This document shows positions 19,184-27,191 of a stretch of 64,000 nt of DNA, in pieces (positions within the stretch are counted from its first letter, which is position 1; each line of letters starts with the position of its first letter). The position numbers and the translations under genes were made by a program. Under the pieces are notes generated by a model. That model was given only the letters and a program-made list of their open reading frames with translations. It did not search any database and had not been told where the DNA came from. Origin of the DNA: Microbulbifer yueqingensis (lineage in GTDB: Bacteria; Pseudomonadota; Gammaproteobacteria; Pseudomonadales; Cellvibrionaceae); contig NZ_FNFH01000001.1 in NCBI RefSeq assembly GCF_900100355.1, positions 817,493-881,492 on the forward strand. The letters run 5' to 3'.

Positions 19184-21274
19184 ATGACAGCCAAGGAAGC
19201 GGTACCCGTTCGCGACGGCGATCGCGCAGAGGAAGAGTTCACGGTCATCCAGCCGGCGGGCTTTACCCCGGTGCAGGAAACATCCGGGGGCAACAGGCTC
19301 CTGCTGTCGCCGCGCGCACTGGTGATCACCGGATGCCTGCTGCTCGGCGTCCTGGTTCTGGTTTACCTGCTGGCAGCCCGGTCGCTGATTATCGAAACCC
19401 AACCCGTCGACGCCGATGTCAGCATTAGCGGACTCGCCCTGCCGCTCGGCGACGGGCACCTGGTGCTACCGGGAAAATATACCTACACCGTCAGCGCGAC
19501 CGGCTACCTGCCCAAGAATGGTGAAGTAGAAGTCACCGGCGAGGAGCACAGCCGCCATGCCGTCAAACTGGAGCGACTGCCGGGGCACCTGCAGGTTATC
19601 ACTGACCCCCCTGTACCCGCGCGAATCCTTGTTAACGGCGAGGAGGTGGCAAGCGAGGATGGCCTGGCGAAGAATATTCCCGCCGGCACCAGGCGCATCA
19701 CTGTGGTCACCGAGCGCTACCTGCCCTTCACCCGTGAGATAGAAATCGAGGGCCTCGACAATACCCAGCACCTCCGGGCAGCGCTCCGGCCCGCCTGGGC
19801 AAACGTGGACATCAGCAGCCATCCCCCCGGTGCCACGGTGACCGTCGAGGGCGAAGTCATTGGTACCACGCCATTGACTGCGCAGCTGATCCAGGGAGAC
19901 CGGGTGGTGGAAATTTCCCTGCCAGAACACAACACGGCGAAAATCCCGGTCGCCGTTACAGCCGGGGTCAACCAGACGCTGGCGCCGGTAGAGCTGGCCG
20001 CCGCCGACGGCCTGCTGCGCCTTTCCAGCAGCCCTTCAGGCGCCAGTATTACCGTCAATGGGGAGTTCCGCGGGCAGACGCCGCTGGAGCTGTCACTCTC
20101 TCCCGGTGATGTGCACCAGATCCGGTTTTTCAAAGATGGCTTCGCCTCGGTCGAGCGGCGGGTCGACCTGAGCCCCGGCAGCGAAAAGGAAATCAACGTC
20201 GACCTGTCCGCCGTATTCGGCCGGGTCCGGATAACCAGTAGCCCGGCGGGAGCCCAGGTGTTCATCGACGGCGAGCTCGCGGGCACCTCAGGCAATACTT
20301 TCACCCTCCCCGCCCGCAATCACAATATCCTGGTGCGCAAGGAGGGTTACGAGGATTACCAGACAACCGTGACGCCCAGCGCCAAGCTCGAGCAGACAGT
20401 GCGCGCGGTGTTACTGACCGCAGAGCAGGCCCGCTGGAGCAGTATTCCTGCGGAGATCACCCATGGCGCTGGCGGGCGCATGCTCCTGATGCGCCCGAAT
20501 GCAGAGTTCACCATGGGCTCATCGCGCCGTGAGCAGGGGCGCCGGGCGAATGAAGTGCTGCGCCGCGTGACACTCAACCGGCCCTTCTACATCGGTACCA
20601 CTGAAGTAACCAACCGGCAATTCCGTCGCTTCAAGCGCATGCATAGCTCCAGCCATGTCAATGGCGTCAGCCTGGATAACGACAACCTGCCGGTGGTCAA
20701 TGTCAGCTGGACCGATGCCGCCCTCTTCTGCAACTGGCTCAGCCAGCGCGATGGGCTCAGGCAGGTCTACCAGACCAGCGGCGGGCGGGTCACCGGCTTT
20801 GACGCCAGTGCCAACGGTTACCGCCTGCCCACCGAGGCCGAATGGGCGTGGGCCGCACGCTTTCGGAATGGAACGATGCTGAAGTTCCCCTGGGGCAACG
20901 AGCTCCCGGTGGGGAAAAACTCCGGCAATTACGCCGACAACAATGCGGCACAACTGGTACCGGCGGTGCTTAGGTCTTACAGCGACCGGTACGCTGCAAC
21001 CGCGCCGGTGGCAAGTTACACGGCGAACCCCTACGGCCTCTACGACCTCGGCGGCAATGTCTCGGAGTGGATTCACGACCTGTATACCATCGGCACCGGG
21101 CTCTCCATGCGTCGCGAGGAAAATCCGGTGGGGCCACAGGACGGCGACTATCACGTCATTCGCGGTTCCAGCTGGCGACACGCTGGCCTGACCGAATTAC
21201 GGCTGTCATTTCGCGACTACGGTGCGGAACCGCGCAGTGATGTCGGCTTCCGGGTGGCGCGCTGGGTCAAATAG
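19184..21274 (+). CDS. Membrane-anchored PEGA-repeat protein with SUMF1/FGE-like domain
   Basis: A 696-residue protein with one membrane helix at about 45-66, so the rest should be periplasmic. At least four PEGA repeats fill about 70-405 (SSHPPGATVTVEGEVIGTTPL, SSSPSGASITVNGEFRGQTPL, TSSPAGAQVFIDGELAG and so on). From about 425 comes a formylglycine-generating-enzyme-like (C-type-lectin-related) domain: FYIGTTEVTNRQFRRF, RLPTEAEWAWAAR, GGNVSEWIHD, then RGSSWRH and SDVGFRVARW. The cysteines used by true FGE near the C terminus are absent, so a binding rather than catalytic role is likely. Central gene of the cluster. Confidence 0.85.
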   Translation: MTAKEAVPVRDGDRAEEEFTVIQPAGFTPVQETSGGNRLLLSPRALVITGCLLLGVLVLVYLLAARSLIIETQPVDADVSISGLALPLGDGHLVLPGKYTYTVSATGYLPKNGEVEVTGEEHSRHAVKLERLPGHLQVITDPPVPARILVNGEEVASEDGLAKNIPAGTRRITVVTERYLPFTREIEIEGLDNTQHLRAALRPAWANVDISSHPPGATVTVEGEVIGTTPLTAQLIQGDRVVEISLPEHNTAKIPVAVTAGVNQTLAPVELAAADGLLRLSSSPSGASITVNGEFRGQTPLELSLSPGDVHQIRFFKDGFASVERRVDLSPGSEKEINVDLSAVFGRVRITSSPAGAQVFIDGELAGTSGNTFTLPARNHNILVRKEGYEDYQTTVTPSAKLEQTVRAVLLTAEQARWSSIPAEITHGAGGRMLLMRPNAEFTMGSSRREQGRRANEVLRRVTLNRPFYIGTTEVTNRQFRRFKRMHSSSHVNGVSLDNDNLPVVNVSWTDAALFCNWLSQRDGLRQVYQTSGGRVTGFDASANGYRLPTEAEWAWAARFRNGTMLKFPWGNELPVGKNSGNYADNNAAQLVPAVLRSYSDRYAATAPVASYTANPYGLYDLGGNVSEWIHDLYTIGTGLSMRREENPVGPQDGDYHVIRGSSWRHAGLTELRLSFRDYGAEPRSDVGFRVARWVK

Positions 21275-21284
21275 GAGACTGGAT

Positions 21285-21524
21285 GTGAACAGGTTTTGTA
21301 TTGCCCTGCTGCTTTCCCTGCTTCCCCTGGCAGTCAATGCGCAGGAGGAAAAGCAGGAGGAAAAGCAGGAGGACCAGCAGGATACGGCAAATCAGGAAGC
21401 GCGGGACGCCGGGAAAATCCAGGCCCGGGCCCCAGAGAAAAATGGCAGCGAAGATGCAGACGACTACCAGGCATCCGAAGAGATTTCCGAGGATCTCTCC
21501 GTTTCCTACCCCGTGGACATCTAG
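21285..21524 (+). CDS. Short secreted acidic peptide of the envelope cluster
   Basis: A 79-residue product starting at GTG 21285 behind GGAGACTGGAT, 10 bases after the previous stop. A signal peptide (FCIALLLSLLPLAVNA, cleavage near residue 18) precedes an acidic, Glu/Gln/Asp-rich and probably disordered tail (QEEKQEEKQEDQQDT...). I recognise no family. Its tight placement before the ExbB-like gene suggests it is a real cluster member. Confidence 0.6.
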   Translation: MNRFCIALLLSLLPLAVNAQEEKQEEKQEDQQDTANQEARDAGKIQARAPEKNGSEDADDYQASEEISEDLSVSYPVDI

Positions 21525-21575
21525 GCTGACGCACGACCAGAGAAGCGCAGGCTACGGCGCAGAGCGAGACCAACC

Positions 21576-22370
21576 ATGAAATTCAAATCTTCCGATTTTA
21601 TCTTCCAGCTATTTGCGCTACTGGGCGCAGTCATACTGGTTCACGCGATTTATGTCGCCATCATTCGCCCTAACGCGGATGCCCTGATCGAAGAACAGCT
21701 GGCCCGCGAGGCGGCTGGCGAAACGTACGTCCAGCAGCGGTCACTCTATATCGTGATGCGCGACTACGAGCAGGAAGCCTGCTTCGTGTTGATGTTGTGG
21801 GCCATGGCCATCATGGGGCTCAAGGCGCGCCGGAACGTGCAGGAGCGCAGGTTGCTTGACCGCGCACTGCTCAACGTGCGCGAGGGCACACCGATACTCC
21901 CCGAGGATGCCCGGGACCTGTCACGCCCTATCCAGGCACTACCCGAGGAAGAGCGCAATTACCTCTTGCCCCGCGCGCTGCTGACGGCACTGCAGCGATT
22001 CAGCTCCACCAGGAATGTGGCCGCAGTCTCCAACTCGGTCAAGGAGGTTTGTGATACCGAAGGCGACAGGTTGGACTCGGAGCTGGCTATGGTGCGCTAC
22101 ATAACCTGGGCAATCCCCTCCATTGGCTTTATCGGCACAGTGCGGGGTATTGGCGAGGCACTTTCCCAGGCTCACCGCGCTGTAGAGGGAGACATCGCCG
22201 GGGTGACCGTCAGTCTCGGTGTAGCCTTCAATTCCACATTTATCGCACTGGTCATCAGTATCGTGATCATGTTCTTCACCCACCAGTTACAACTCATGCA
22301 GGAGCGGCTGGTGCTGGACACCCAGAATTATTGCGACAGCAACCTGCTGCGCTTCCTCAAGGTCAGCTGA
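21576..22370 (+). CDS. MotA/TolQ/ExbB-type proton channel protein
   Basis: Inner-membrane channel component of 264 residues. Membrane helices are at about 9-30, 67-83, 173-192 and 208-236. The third helix carries the family motif AIPSIGFIGTVRGIGEAL (180-196; compare the ExbB/TolQ P-x-x-G-x-x-G-T-V segment). The fourth has VSLGVAFNSTFIALVISIV, matching the ExbB A-x-x-T-T-x-x-G-L region with a polar Ser/Thr pair. The cytoplasmic loop between helices 2 and 3 is long and helical. No ExbD/TolR gene is adjacent; the two downstream VWA proteins have ExbD-like anchors and may be its partners. Confidence 0.88.
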   Translation: MKFKSSDFIFQLFALLGAVILVHAIYVAIIRPNADALIEEQLAREAAGETYVQQRSLYIVMRDYEQEACFVLMLWAMAIMGLKARRNVQERRLLDRALLNVREGTPILPEDARDLSRPIQALPEEERNYLLPRALLTALQRFSSTRNVAAVSNSVKEVCDTEGDRLDSELAMVRYITWAIPSIGFIGTVRGIGEALSQAHRAVEGDIAGVTVSLGVAFNSTFIALVISIVIMFFTHQLQLMQERLVLDTQNYCDSNLLRFLKVS

Positions 22371-22408
22371 AATCGGTGACTCGGGGCATGGCCTGAAAGG
22401 AGAAACCC

Positions 22409-23716
22409 ATGGCACAACAAGGTGTACTGGAAATCAACGACTGCGGCTTGCGAGTTTTCAGCGGCACAGCAGAAATACTGGAGAGTCCCGGGGTTGCCGT
22501 CGTCGACAGCCATAAAATACTTGTGGGAACGGCCGCACTGATGCGGGCACGTAGCAATCCCACGCGGGTCCACAGCCAGTTCTGGCGGCGCCTGAGCCTT
22601 GAGTCGCTGAATTCGGACAATGTCCGCTGCCGTCACCATGCCGATCTCGCCTACAGCCAGCTACAGGACATGTCGAACCACTGCGACCTGCCCGACGAGC
22701 TGATGCTGGCAGTGCCCGGGAATTTTACCCGCGAGCAACTCGCACTGCTGCTGGGCATCATCAACGAAAGTCCGGTCAATGCCGTCGGCCTGGTCGATGC
22801 CGCCACCGCCTGCGTCGGCCACTGCGCGCCCCGCGGGGTCCATCTCCATGTCGAGCTTCAGCGTCACCAGACACTGGTAAGCCGTGTTGCTGTCCATGAG
22901 CACGCTGTGCTGGACATGGCGGAGACTGTGAGCGACGCCGGCCTGCAGAGCTTCGAGGACGCCTGGGCCAGGGTATTTACTGACGCCTTCATCATGCAGT
23001 GCCGCTTCGATCCCCAGCATTCCGCCGAATCCGAGCAGCAACTCTATGACCTGATGCCGCAATGGGTGAGCCGGGCCATGCGCCAGGGTGAAGTCATGGC
23101 CGAATTGGAAGACCGGACCGCCAAAGTCAGCCTGCGACAGTTGCAGGATGCCAGCACGCCCATCCTCTCGAGGGTGCGCGCGCTGCTCGACAATCTCACT
23201 GAAGCCGGCAGCGTGGTATTTGTCTCCCACCGCTGGGCAGATATTCCCGCCGGCGCCCAGCTCGCGGAGCGCATTCACCTGCTGCCACACAACAGCATCG
23301 CCCTGGCTGTGGAAAAACGCTGGCACGAGGTGCACAGCGAGACTGCTGCGCTTCGCCTGGTCACCAGCATATCCGCAGCCCCCGCGAACGAAGTGGCGGT
23401 GCAGGTGAACGCCGCCGCGGAGGCGTCGGCCACACACCTGTTGTTCGGGCACCGCGCCCTGGCCGCCCAGCAGCCCCTGTTCGTCAGCTGGCAGGACGGC
23501 AAGCTGAGCATTACCCCGACCCCACCCAAGCACCCCGCAGCCACGGTTACCAATCACGCCGGTCGACTGGCGCTGCGTGTGGACGCCGGCGCGCAGCTGA
23601 TGCTGAACGGGCAGGAAATTGCGGCGCCAGTGAACCTCAATGCAGGCGACCGGATCGGCGTAGCGGATTTGGACGAAGTCATCACGGCTATCAGTGTGGA
23701 GCGATATGGCGCGTAA
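22409..23716 (+). CDS. Degenerate Hsp70/actin-fold protein with FHA-like C terminus
   Basis: Cytoplasmic protein of 435 residues behind a GGAGAAACCC ribosome-binding site. The opening layout (VLEINDCGLRVF, SPGVAVVDSHKILVGTAAL) follows the Hsp70/YegD nucleotide-binding fold, and AVPGNFTREQLALLLGII with NAVGLVDAATAC matches the segment that normally reads VPA.F...QR...EP.AA. The glycine-rich phosphate loops are poorly kept (HVELQRHQTLVSRV where a DLGGGT-like strand is expected), so ATPase activity is doubtful. The last 70 residues (RLALRVDAGAQLMLNGQEIAAP...GDRIGV) look FHA-like. The stop lies 8 bases inside the next gene. Confidence 0.7.
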   Translation: MAQQGVLEINDCGLRVFSGTAEILESPGVAVVDSHKILVGTAALMRARSNPTRVHSQFWRRLSLESLNSDNVRCRHHADLAYSQLQDMSNHCDLPDELMLAVPGNFTREQLALLLGIINESPVNAVGLVDAATACVGHCAPRGVHLHVELQRHQTLVSRVAVHEHAVLDMAETVSDAGLQSFEDAWARVFTDAFIMQCRFDPQHSAESEQQLYDLMPQWVSRAMRQGEVMAELEDRTAKVSLRQLQDASTPILSRVRALLDNLTEAGSVVFVSHRWADIPAGAQLAERIHLLPHNSIALAVEKRWHEVHSETAALRLVTSISAAPANEVAVQVNAAAEASATHLLFGHRALAAQQPLFVSWQDGKLSITPTPPKHPAATVTNHAGRLALRVDAGAQLMLNGQEIAAPVNLNAGDRIGVADLDEVITAISVERYGA

Positions 23717-24788
23717 AAATCGGCGGTTTTCGACTTTCAGCCTGTCGTTCCTCGACATCATGTCCTGTGGTTTCGGCGCTGTGGCGCTGATATTCCTGAT
23801 CATCAAGCATGGATCAGACCACGACATCGAGGCCAAGAACCAGGACCTGGTGGCCGAGGTCGAGCTGCTGAAGGAAGAGGTGGATTACGGTCGGGAGCAC
23901 CTGGTGTTGGCGCGTAATACTCTCGACACCACCAGCGATGAACTGGCAGACGCGCAGGGGTTGGCGCGCCGGATCCTCGAACAGATAGAGGAGGTAAAGG
24001 GAAACATCGCCGATATCGACAGCTCGACCGAAGAGGATGACATCAAGCGACTGCAGGACAAGCTCAGGAAACTCGAGCAGGCCAAGCAGCAGCTCGAGGA
24101 AGAGAACAAGAAGCTCGGGAACAACGTACGCAAGTTCGTCGGTGATGGGGATCGCCAGTACCTTACCGGCCTGCGTCTGGGTGGCAACCGAATCCTCATC
24201 CTGCTAGATGCGTCCGCGAGCATGCTGGGCGACGAGCTGATAAAGGTCATCCGCATTCGCAACATGTCCTCGCGCACCAGGCGCGAAGCGGAAAAATGGC
24301 GCCGCGCAATCAACACCGTGTCCTGGCTCACTGCGCAGTTCCCGCAGGACAGCCAGTACCAGATCTATACCTTCAATACCGGTTTCCAGGCGGCCATCCC
24401 CGGCACTGAAGATCGCTGGCTGAACGTCGATGACCGTGACCAGCTCGACGATGCCATGAAAGCCCTGGACGAAGTGGTGCCGGATAACGGCACCAGCCTC
24501 GAGCGGGTATTCAACGCAGTCAGCGCAATGTCGCCGCTGCCGGACAACATCATCCTGATTACTGACGGGTTGCCGACCCAGGGCATGAAGACGCCCCGCC
24601 GCAAGGTGGTTTCCGGCAAGGAGCGCCTCAAGCTGTTCTCCAGTGCTGTGCGAGCCCTGCCCAAGGGAATCCCGGTGAATGTGATCCTCGCTCCTATGGA
24701 CGGGGATCCCTTCGCCGCTAGCGAGTTCTGGAAGCTCGCCATGGAAACTGATGGATCCTTCCTGGCGCCGTCGAGGGACTGGCCATGA
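23706..24788 (+). CDS. Membrane-anchored VWA protein with ExbD-like N terminus (first)
   Basis: A 360-residue protein. ATG 23706 is chosen over the GTG four codons upstream; it overlaps the preceding stop. The N terminus has a basic leader, FSLSFLDIMSCGFGAVALIFLI, and one membrane helix (about 18-34) with Asp17 at its entry, a layout like ExbD/TolR/MotB. A long coiled coil (about 40-135) leads to a von Willebrand A domain (about 160-350) whose MIDAS begins DASASM near residue 168; VPDNGTSLERVF and ILITDGLPTQG supply the later metal-site positions. The next start overlaps by 4 bases (ATGA). Confidence 0.85.
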   Translation: MARKNRRFSTFSLSFLDIMSCGFGAVALIFLIIKHGSDHDIEAKNQDLVAEVELLKEEVDYGREHLVLARNTLDTTSDELADAQGLARRILEQIEEVKGNIADIDSSTEEDDIKRLQDKLRKLEQAKQQLEEENKKLGNNVRKFVGDGDRQYLTGLRLGGNRILILLDASASMLGDELIKVIRIRNMSSRTRREAEKWRRAINTVSWLTAQFPQDSQYQIYTFNTGFQAAIPGTEDRWLNVDDRDQLDDAMKALDEVVPDNGTSLERVFNAVSAMSPLPDNIILITDGLPTQGMKTPRRKVVSGKERLKLFSSAVRALPKGIPVNVILAPMDGDPFAASEFWKLAMETDGSFLAPSRDWP

Positions 24789-25789
24789 AACGCAATCGGA
24801 TGAAACGCCAGCAGGAAGAGTTCAGCATCTCCTTCCTTGATGTAATCTGCTGTGGCTTTGGCGCCATCGTATTGCTGCTGATGATTGCCAAGACCGTAGA
24901 GCCAATTGTGCTCGAGGAGGCGGAACTGGACCTGGATGGCCAGGTCAGGCAGCTGCAGGAACAGCTGGCGACAATCCGTGGTGAAACCACTGTCCTCAAC
25001 CGGGACCTGAACGCCAAGCGCGAGCAACTGGATATCGAGCGGGAACGTATAGCCAACCTTCGTGGTGAGCTTTCTGTTCTGCAGGCTCAATACGCCAGCA
25101 AGACCGAGGGCGAAACCGAGGAGGGCAAGCTCAAGGGCGAGCTGACAGTGGCCCTGCAGACCATGACCGACGAGATGCGGCGACTGCTCGGTGAGAACTA
25201 CCAGCGCAAGAATAATGTCATTGGTGGCATACCCGTCGACAGTGAGTACATCCTGTTCATTATTGATACGTCCGGCAGTATGTTCAATTACGGCTGGGAC
25301 CGCATGATGAATGAGATGGTCAATACGCTGGATCTCTATCCGAACGTCAAGGGCATCCAGGTAATGAATGACATGGGGGACTACATGTTCTCCAACTACC
25401 GGGGCAAATGGATCCCGGACACGCCTGGTCGCCGGCAGGCCATCCTGCAGCGGCTGCGATCGTGGAATCCCTTCAGTAACTCCAGCCCGGTCGAGGGTAT
25501 TCAAAAAGCCGTACGCAGCTTTTACGACGCGGACAAGAAAATCAGCATATATGTGCTCGGTGATGAATTTACCGGAAAATCCATTCGCCGGGTGATGTTG
25601 GCTGTCGACCGCGTGAACGCCCAGCACGGTGAGGGAAAGCGCAATGTGCGCATACACGCAATCGGGTTCCCGATCCAGTTCTCCAGGCCACCGCACTTAC
25701 AGACCACCGGCCTGAGATTCGCCGCGCTGATGCGCGAGCTTACTTACCGCAATGGGGGCACGTTTGTAGGACTCAATGATTTCAGGTAG
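24785..25789 (+). CDS. Membrane-anchored VWA protein with ExbD-like N terminus (second)
   Basis: A 334-residue paralogue in layout of the preceding gene and overlapping it by 4 bases. Basic leader, then EEFSISFLDVICCGFGAIVLLLMI with Asp19 at the start of the single membrane helix (about 20-36). A coiled coil follows at about 45-135 (VRQLQEQLATIRGETTVLNRD...). The VWA domain has IIDTSGSM near residue 160 and SSPVEGIQKAVRSF where the conserved MIDAS Thr would lie; ISIYVLGDEFTG closes it. The shared FLD-x-x-x-CGFGA motif in both VWA proteins suggests both use the upstream ExbB-like channel. Confidence 0.85.
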   Translation: MKRNRMKRQQEEFSISFLDVICCGFGAIVLLLMIAKTVEPIVLEEAELDLDGQVRQLQEQLATIRGETTVLNRDLNAKREQLDIERERIANLRGELSVLQAQYASKTEGETEEGKLKGELTVALQTMTDEMRRLLGENYQRKNNVIGGIPVDSEYILFIIDTSGSMFNYGWDRMMNEMVNTLDLYPNVKGIQVMNDMGDYMFSNYRGKWIPDTPGRRQAILQRLRSWNPFSNSSPVEGIQKAVRSFYDADKKISIYVLGDEFTGKSIRRVMLAVDRVNAQHGEGKRNVRIHAIGFPIQFSRPPHLQTTGLRFAALMRELTYRNGGTFVGLNDFR

Positions 25790-25821
25790 TCCCAAACGGG
25801 ACTGCCGAGCAGGAGTGAGCC

Positions 25822-26496
25822 ATGGCTTTGATGAAAAAGGGACTTTCCGCGGCAGTGAAAGCGACCCTGCTTGTGACAGCAATGCTTGTAACAGCATGCA
25901 CACACACTGTCCAGGTGGATGGGGAATACCCGCAACCCGTAGGCGACCAGTACCCGCTGACCGTGGGCTTTTACCTGAGTGATGATTTCAGCCGGTTCAC
26001 CTACCACGAGGACAGCGAGGACCGGGACGAATGGAATATCAGTACCGGGCCCGCGCAGCGAAATCTCTTCGCGACAGTGCTCGGCTCGATGTTTACGGAA
26101 GCGATCCCGCTCACCAGCTATCCCCAGGACCTGCCGGAAAATGTGGAGCTGGTCATTGTTCCGGAGGTGCGGGAACTCCAGTTCACCATGCCCAGGGAGA
26201 CCCGCGTGAATATCTTCGAGGTGTGGATCAAATACGACATGCACGCCTATGACAACCAGGGTGCACAGGTCGCCAACTGGGTGATCACCGCTTACGGAAA
26301 GACTCCAACTGCGTTTCTGAAGTCGCAGGAAGCTGCTCTCGCACAGGCTATCGACATCGCCCTTCGCGATGCCGGCGCGACCCTGTACACGGGCTTTGAT
26401 CGCGTCCCCGAGCTACAGGCCCTCGTAGCCAGCAAGCAGCGAGCCATATCGATGCAGGAGCAGCCCGCCGCAGAGGCAGGCGATACCACGGATTGA
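25822..26496 (+). CDS. Lipoprotein of the envelope cluster, unknown function (A)
   Basis: A 224-residue predicted lipoprotein behind AGGAGTGAGCC. The signal TLLVTAMLVTAC ends in a lipobox with Cys about residue 26. The mature part contains VGFYLSDDFSRFTYHED and an alternating beta pattern (NVELVIVPEVRELQFTMPRETRVNIFEVWIKYDMHAYD). This resembles the fold of small outer-membrane assembly lipoproteins that bridge periplasmic complexes, but I cannot name the family. It follows the second VWA gene by 32 bases and precedes a second lipoprotein by 12, so co-expression is likely. Confidence 0.75.
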   Translation: MALMKKGLSAAVKATLLVTAMLVTACTHTVQVDGEYPQPVGDQYPLTVGFYLSDDFSRFTYHEDSEDRDEWNISTGPAQRNLFATVLGSMFTEAIPLTSYPQDLPENVELVIVPEVRELQFTMPRETRVNIFEVWIKYDMHAYDNQGAQVANWVITAYGKTPTAFLKSQEAALAQAIDIALRDAGATLYTGFDRVPELQALVASKQRAISMQEQPAAEAGDTTD

Positions 26497-26508
26497 CAGG
26501 AGGTTATT

Positions 26509-27171
26509 GTGGTCAAGGCATTTGTTGTAATTCTCGCAGCTGCCGTAAGCGGCTGCACGACCGTCGTGATCGACGAGTACCATCGCACCCCGGGTGAGCT
26601 GGCCGAGGGGGACTCGGTTGTCATTCTCGGCCGGCGGCATTCCAGCGAGTACGAGACCGAGCCCGACCTCATCGATTGCGTTGGTCGCTCCCTCCATAAC
26701 CCGGACCGGGGTGTAAGGATTATCCCGGAACAGCATTTCGTCGATGCGCTGTATCCATGGTTTGAGCCACGCACGGCGCCTCTTCACCTCAAGTCGCTTG
26801 ATCGCCTGATGCAAAACGAGAAGGTTCGGGAGCGACTGGAGGCCTACGGGATCAAGTACATCGTCTGGATCGACGGGTCAACAGAAACCACGGCCAGTGC
26901 AGGCTCGATCGGGTGCTCCATCGGCACCGGCGGGGCAGGCTGTTTTGGGTTCGGCACCTGGGACAAGGAATCGGACTACGAGGCCGCAGTCTGGGACTTT
27001 CGCGATCAGGAACTCTCCGGCAAGCTCGCCGCCGACGCCAAGGGAACCTCTTATATGCCGGCTATTGTAGTTCCCATTCCCCTGATCGCGCGGGTCCAGA
27101 AAAATGCCTGCAAGGGCATGGCCGCGCAGCTGGAGCAATTCCTGCTCCCGGAGCAGGAAACCAAAAGTTAA
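26509..27171 (+). CDS. Lipoprotein of the envelope cluster, unknown function (B)
   Basis: A 220-residue predicted lipoprotein starting at GTG 26509 directly after AGGAGG. The signal FVVILAAAVSGC gives a lipobox Cys at about residue 16. The mature part has EGDSVVILGRRHSSEYETEPDLIDCVGRSL and RIIPEQHFVDALYPWFEPRTAPL, similar in style to lipoproteins with a nucleotide-free 'FlgT/CsgG-like' alpha/beta fold. I do not assign a family. An internal Gly/Cys-rich stretch (GSIGCSIGTGGAGCFGF) could be disulfide-bonded. It ends 20 bases before the M48 gene. Confidence 0.75.
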   Translation: MVKAFVVILAAAVSGCTTVVIDEYHRTPGELAEGDSVVILGRRHSSEYETEPDLIDCVGRSLHNPDRGVRIIPEQHFVDALYPWFEPRTAPLHLKSLDRLMQNEKVRERLEAYGIKYIVWIDGSTETTASAGSIGCSIGTGGAGCFGFGTWDKESDYEAAVWDFRDQELSGKLAADAKGTSYMPAIVVPIPLIARVQKNACKGMAAQLEQFLLPEQETKS

Positions 27172-27191
27172 ACAGGGAGGGACAGTGAGCG

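Noticed and set aside
21576..25789. Zorya-type defence system (ZorA-like channel)
   Set aside because: No OmpA-like ZorB, no ZorC and no ZorD helicase or ZorE nuclease; partners here are VWA proteins and lipoproteins.
23706..25789. MoxR-VWA chaperone module
   Set aside because: No AAA+ MoxR gene nearby, and the VWA proteins have N-terminal rather than typical flanking membrane helices.
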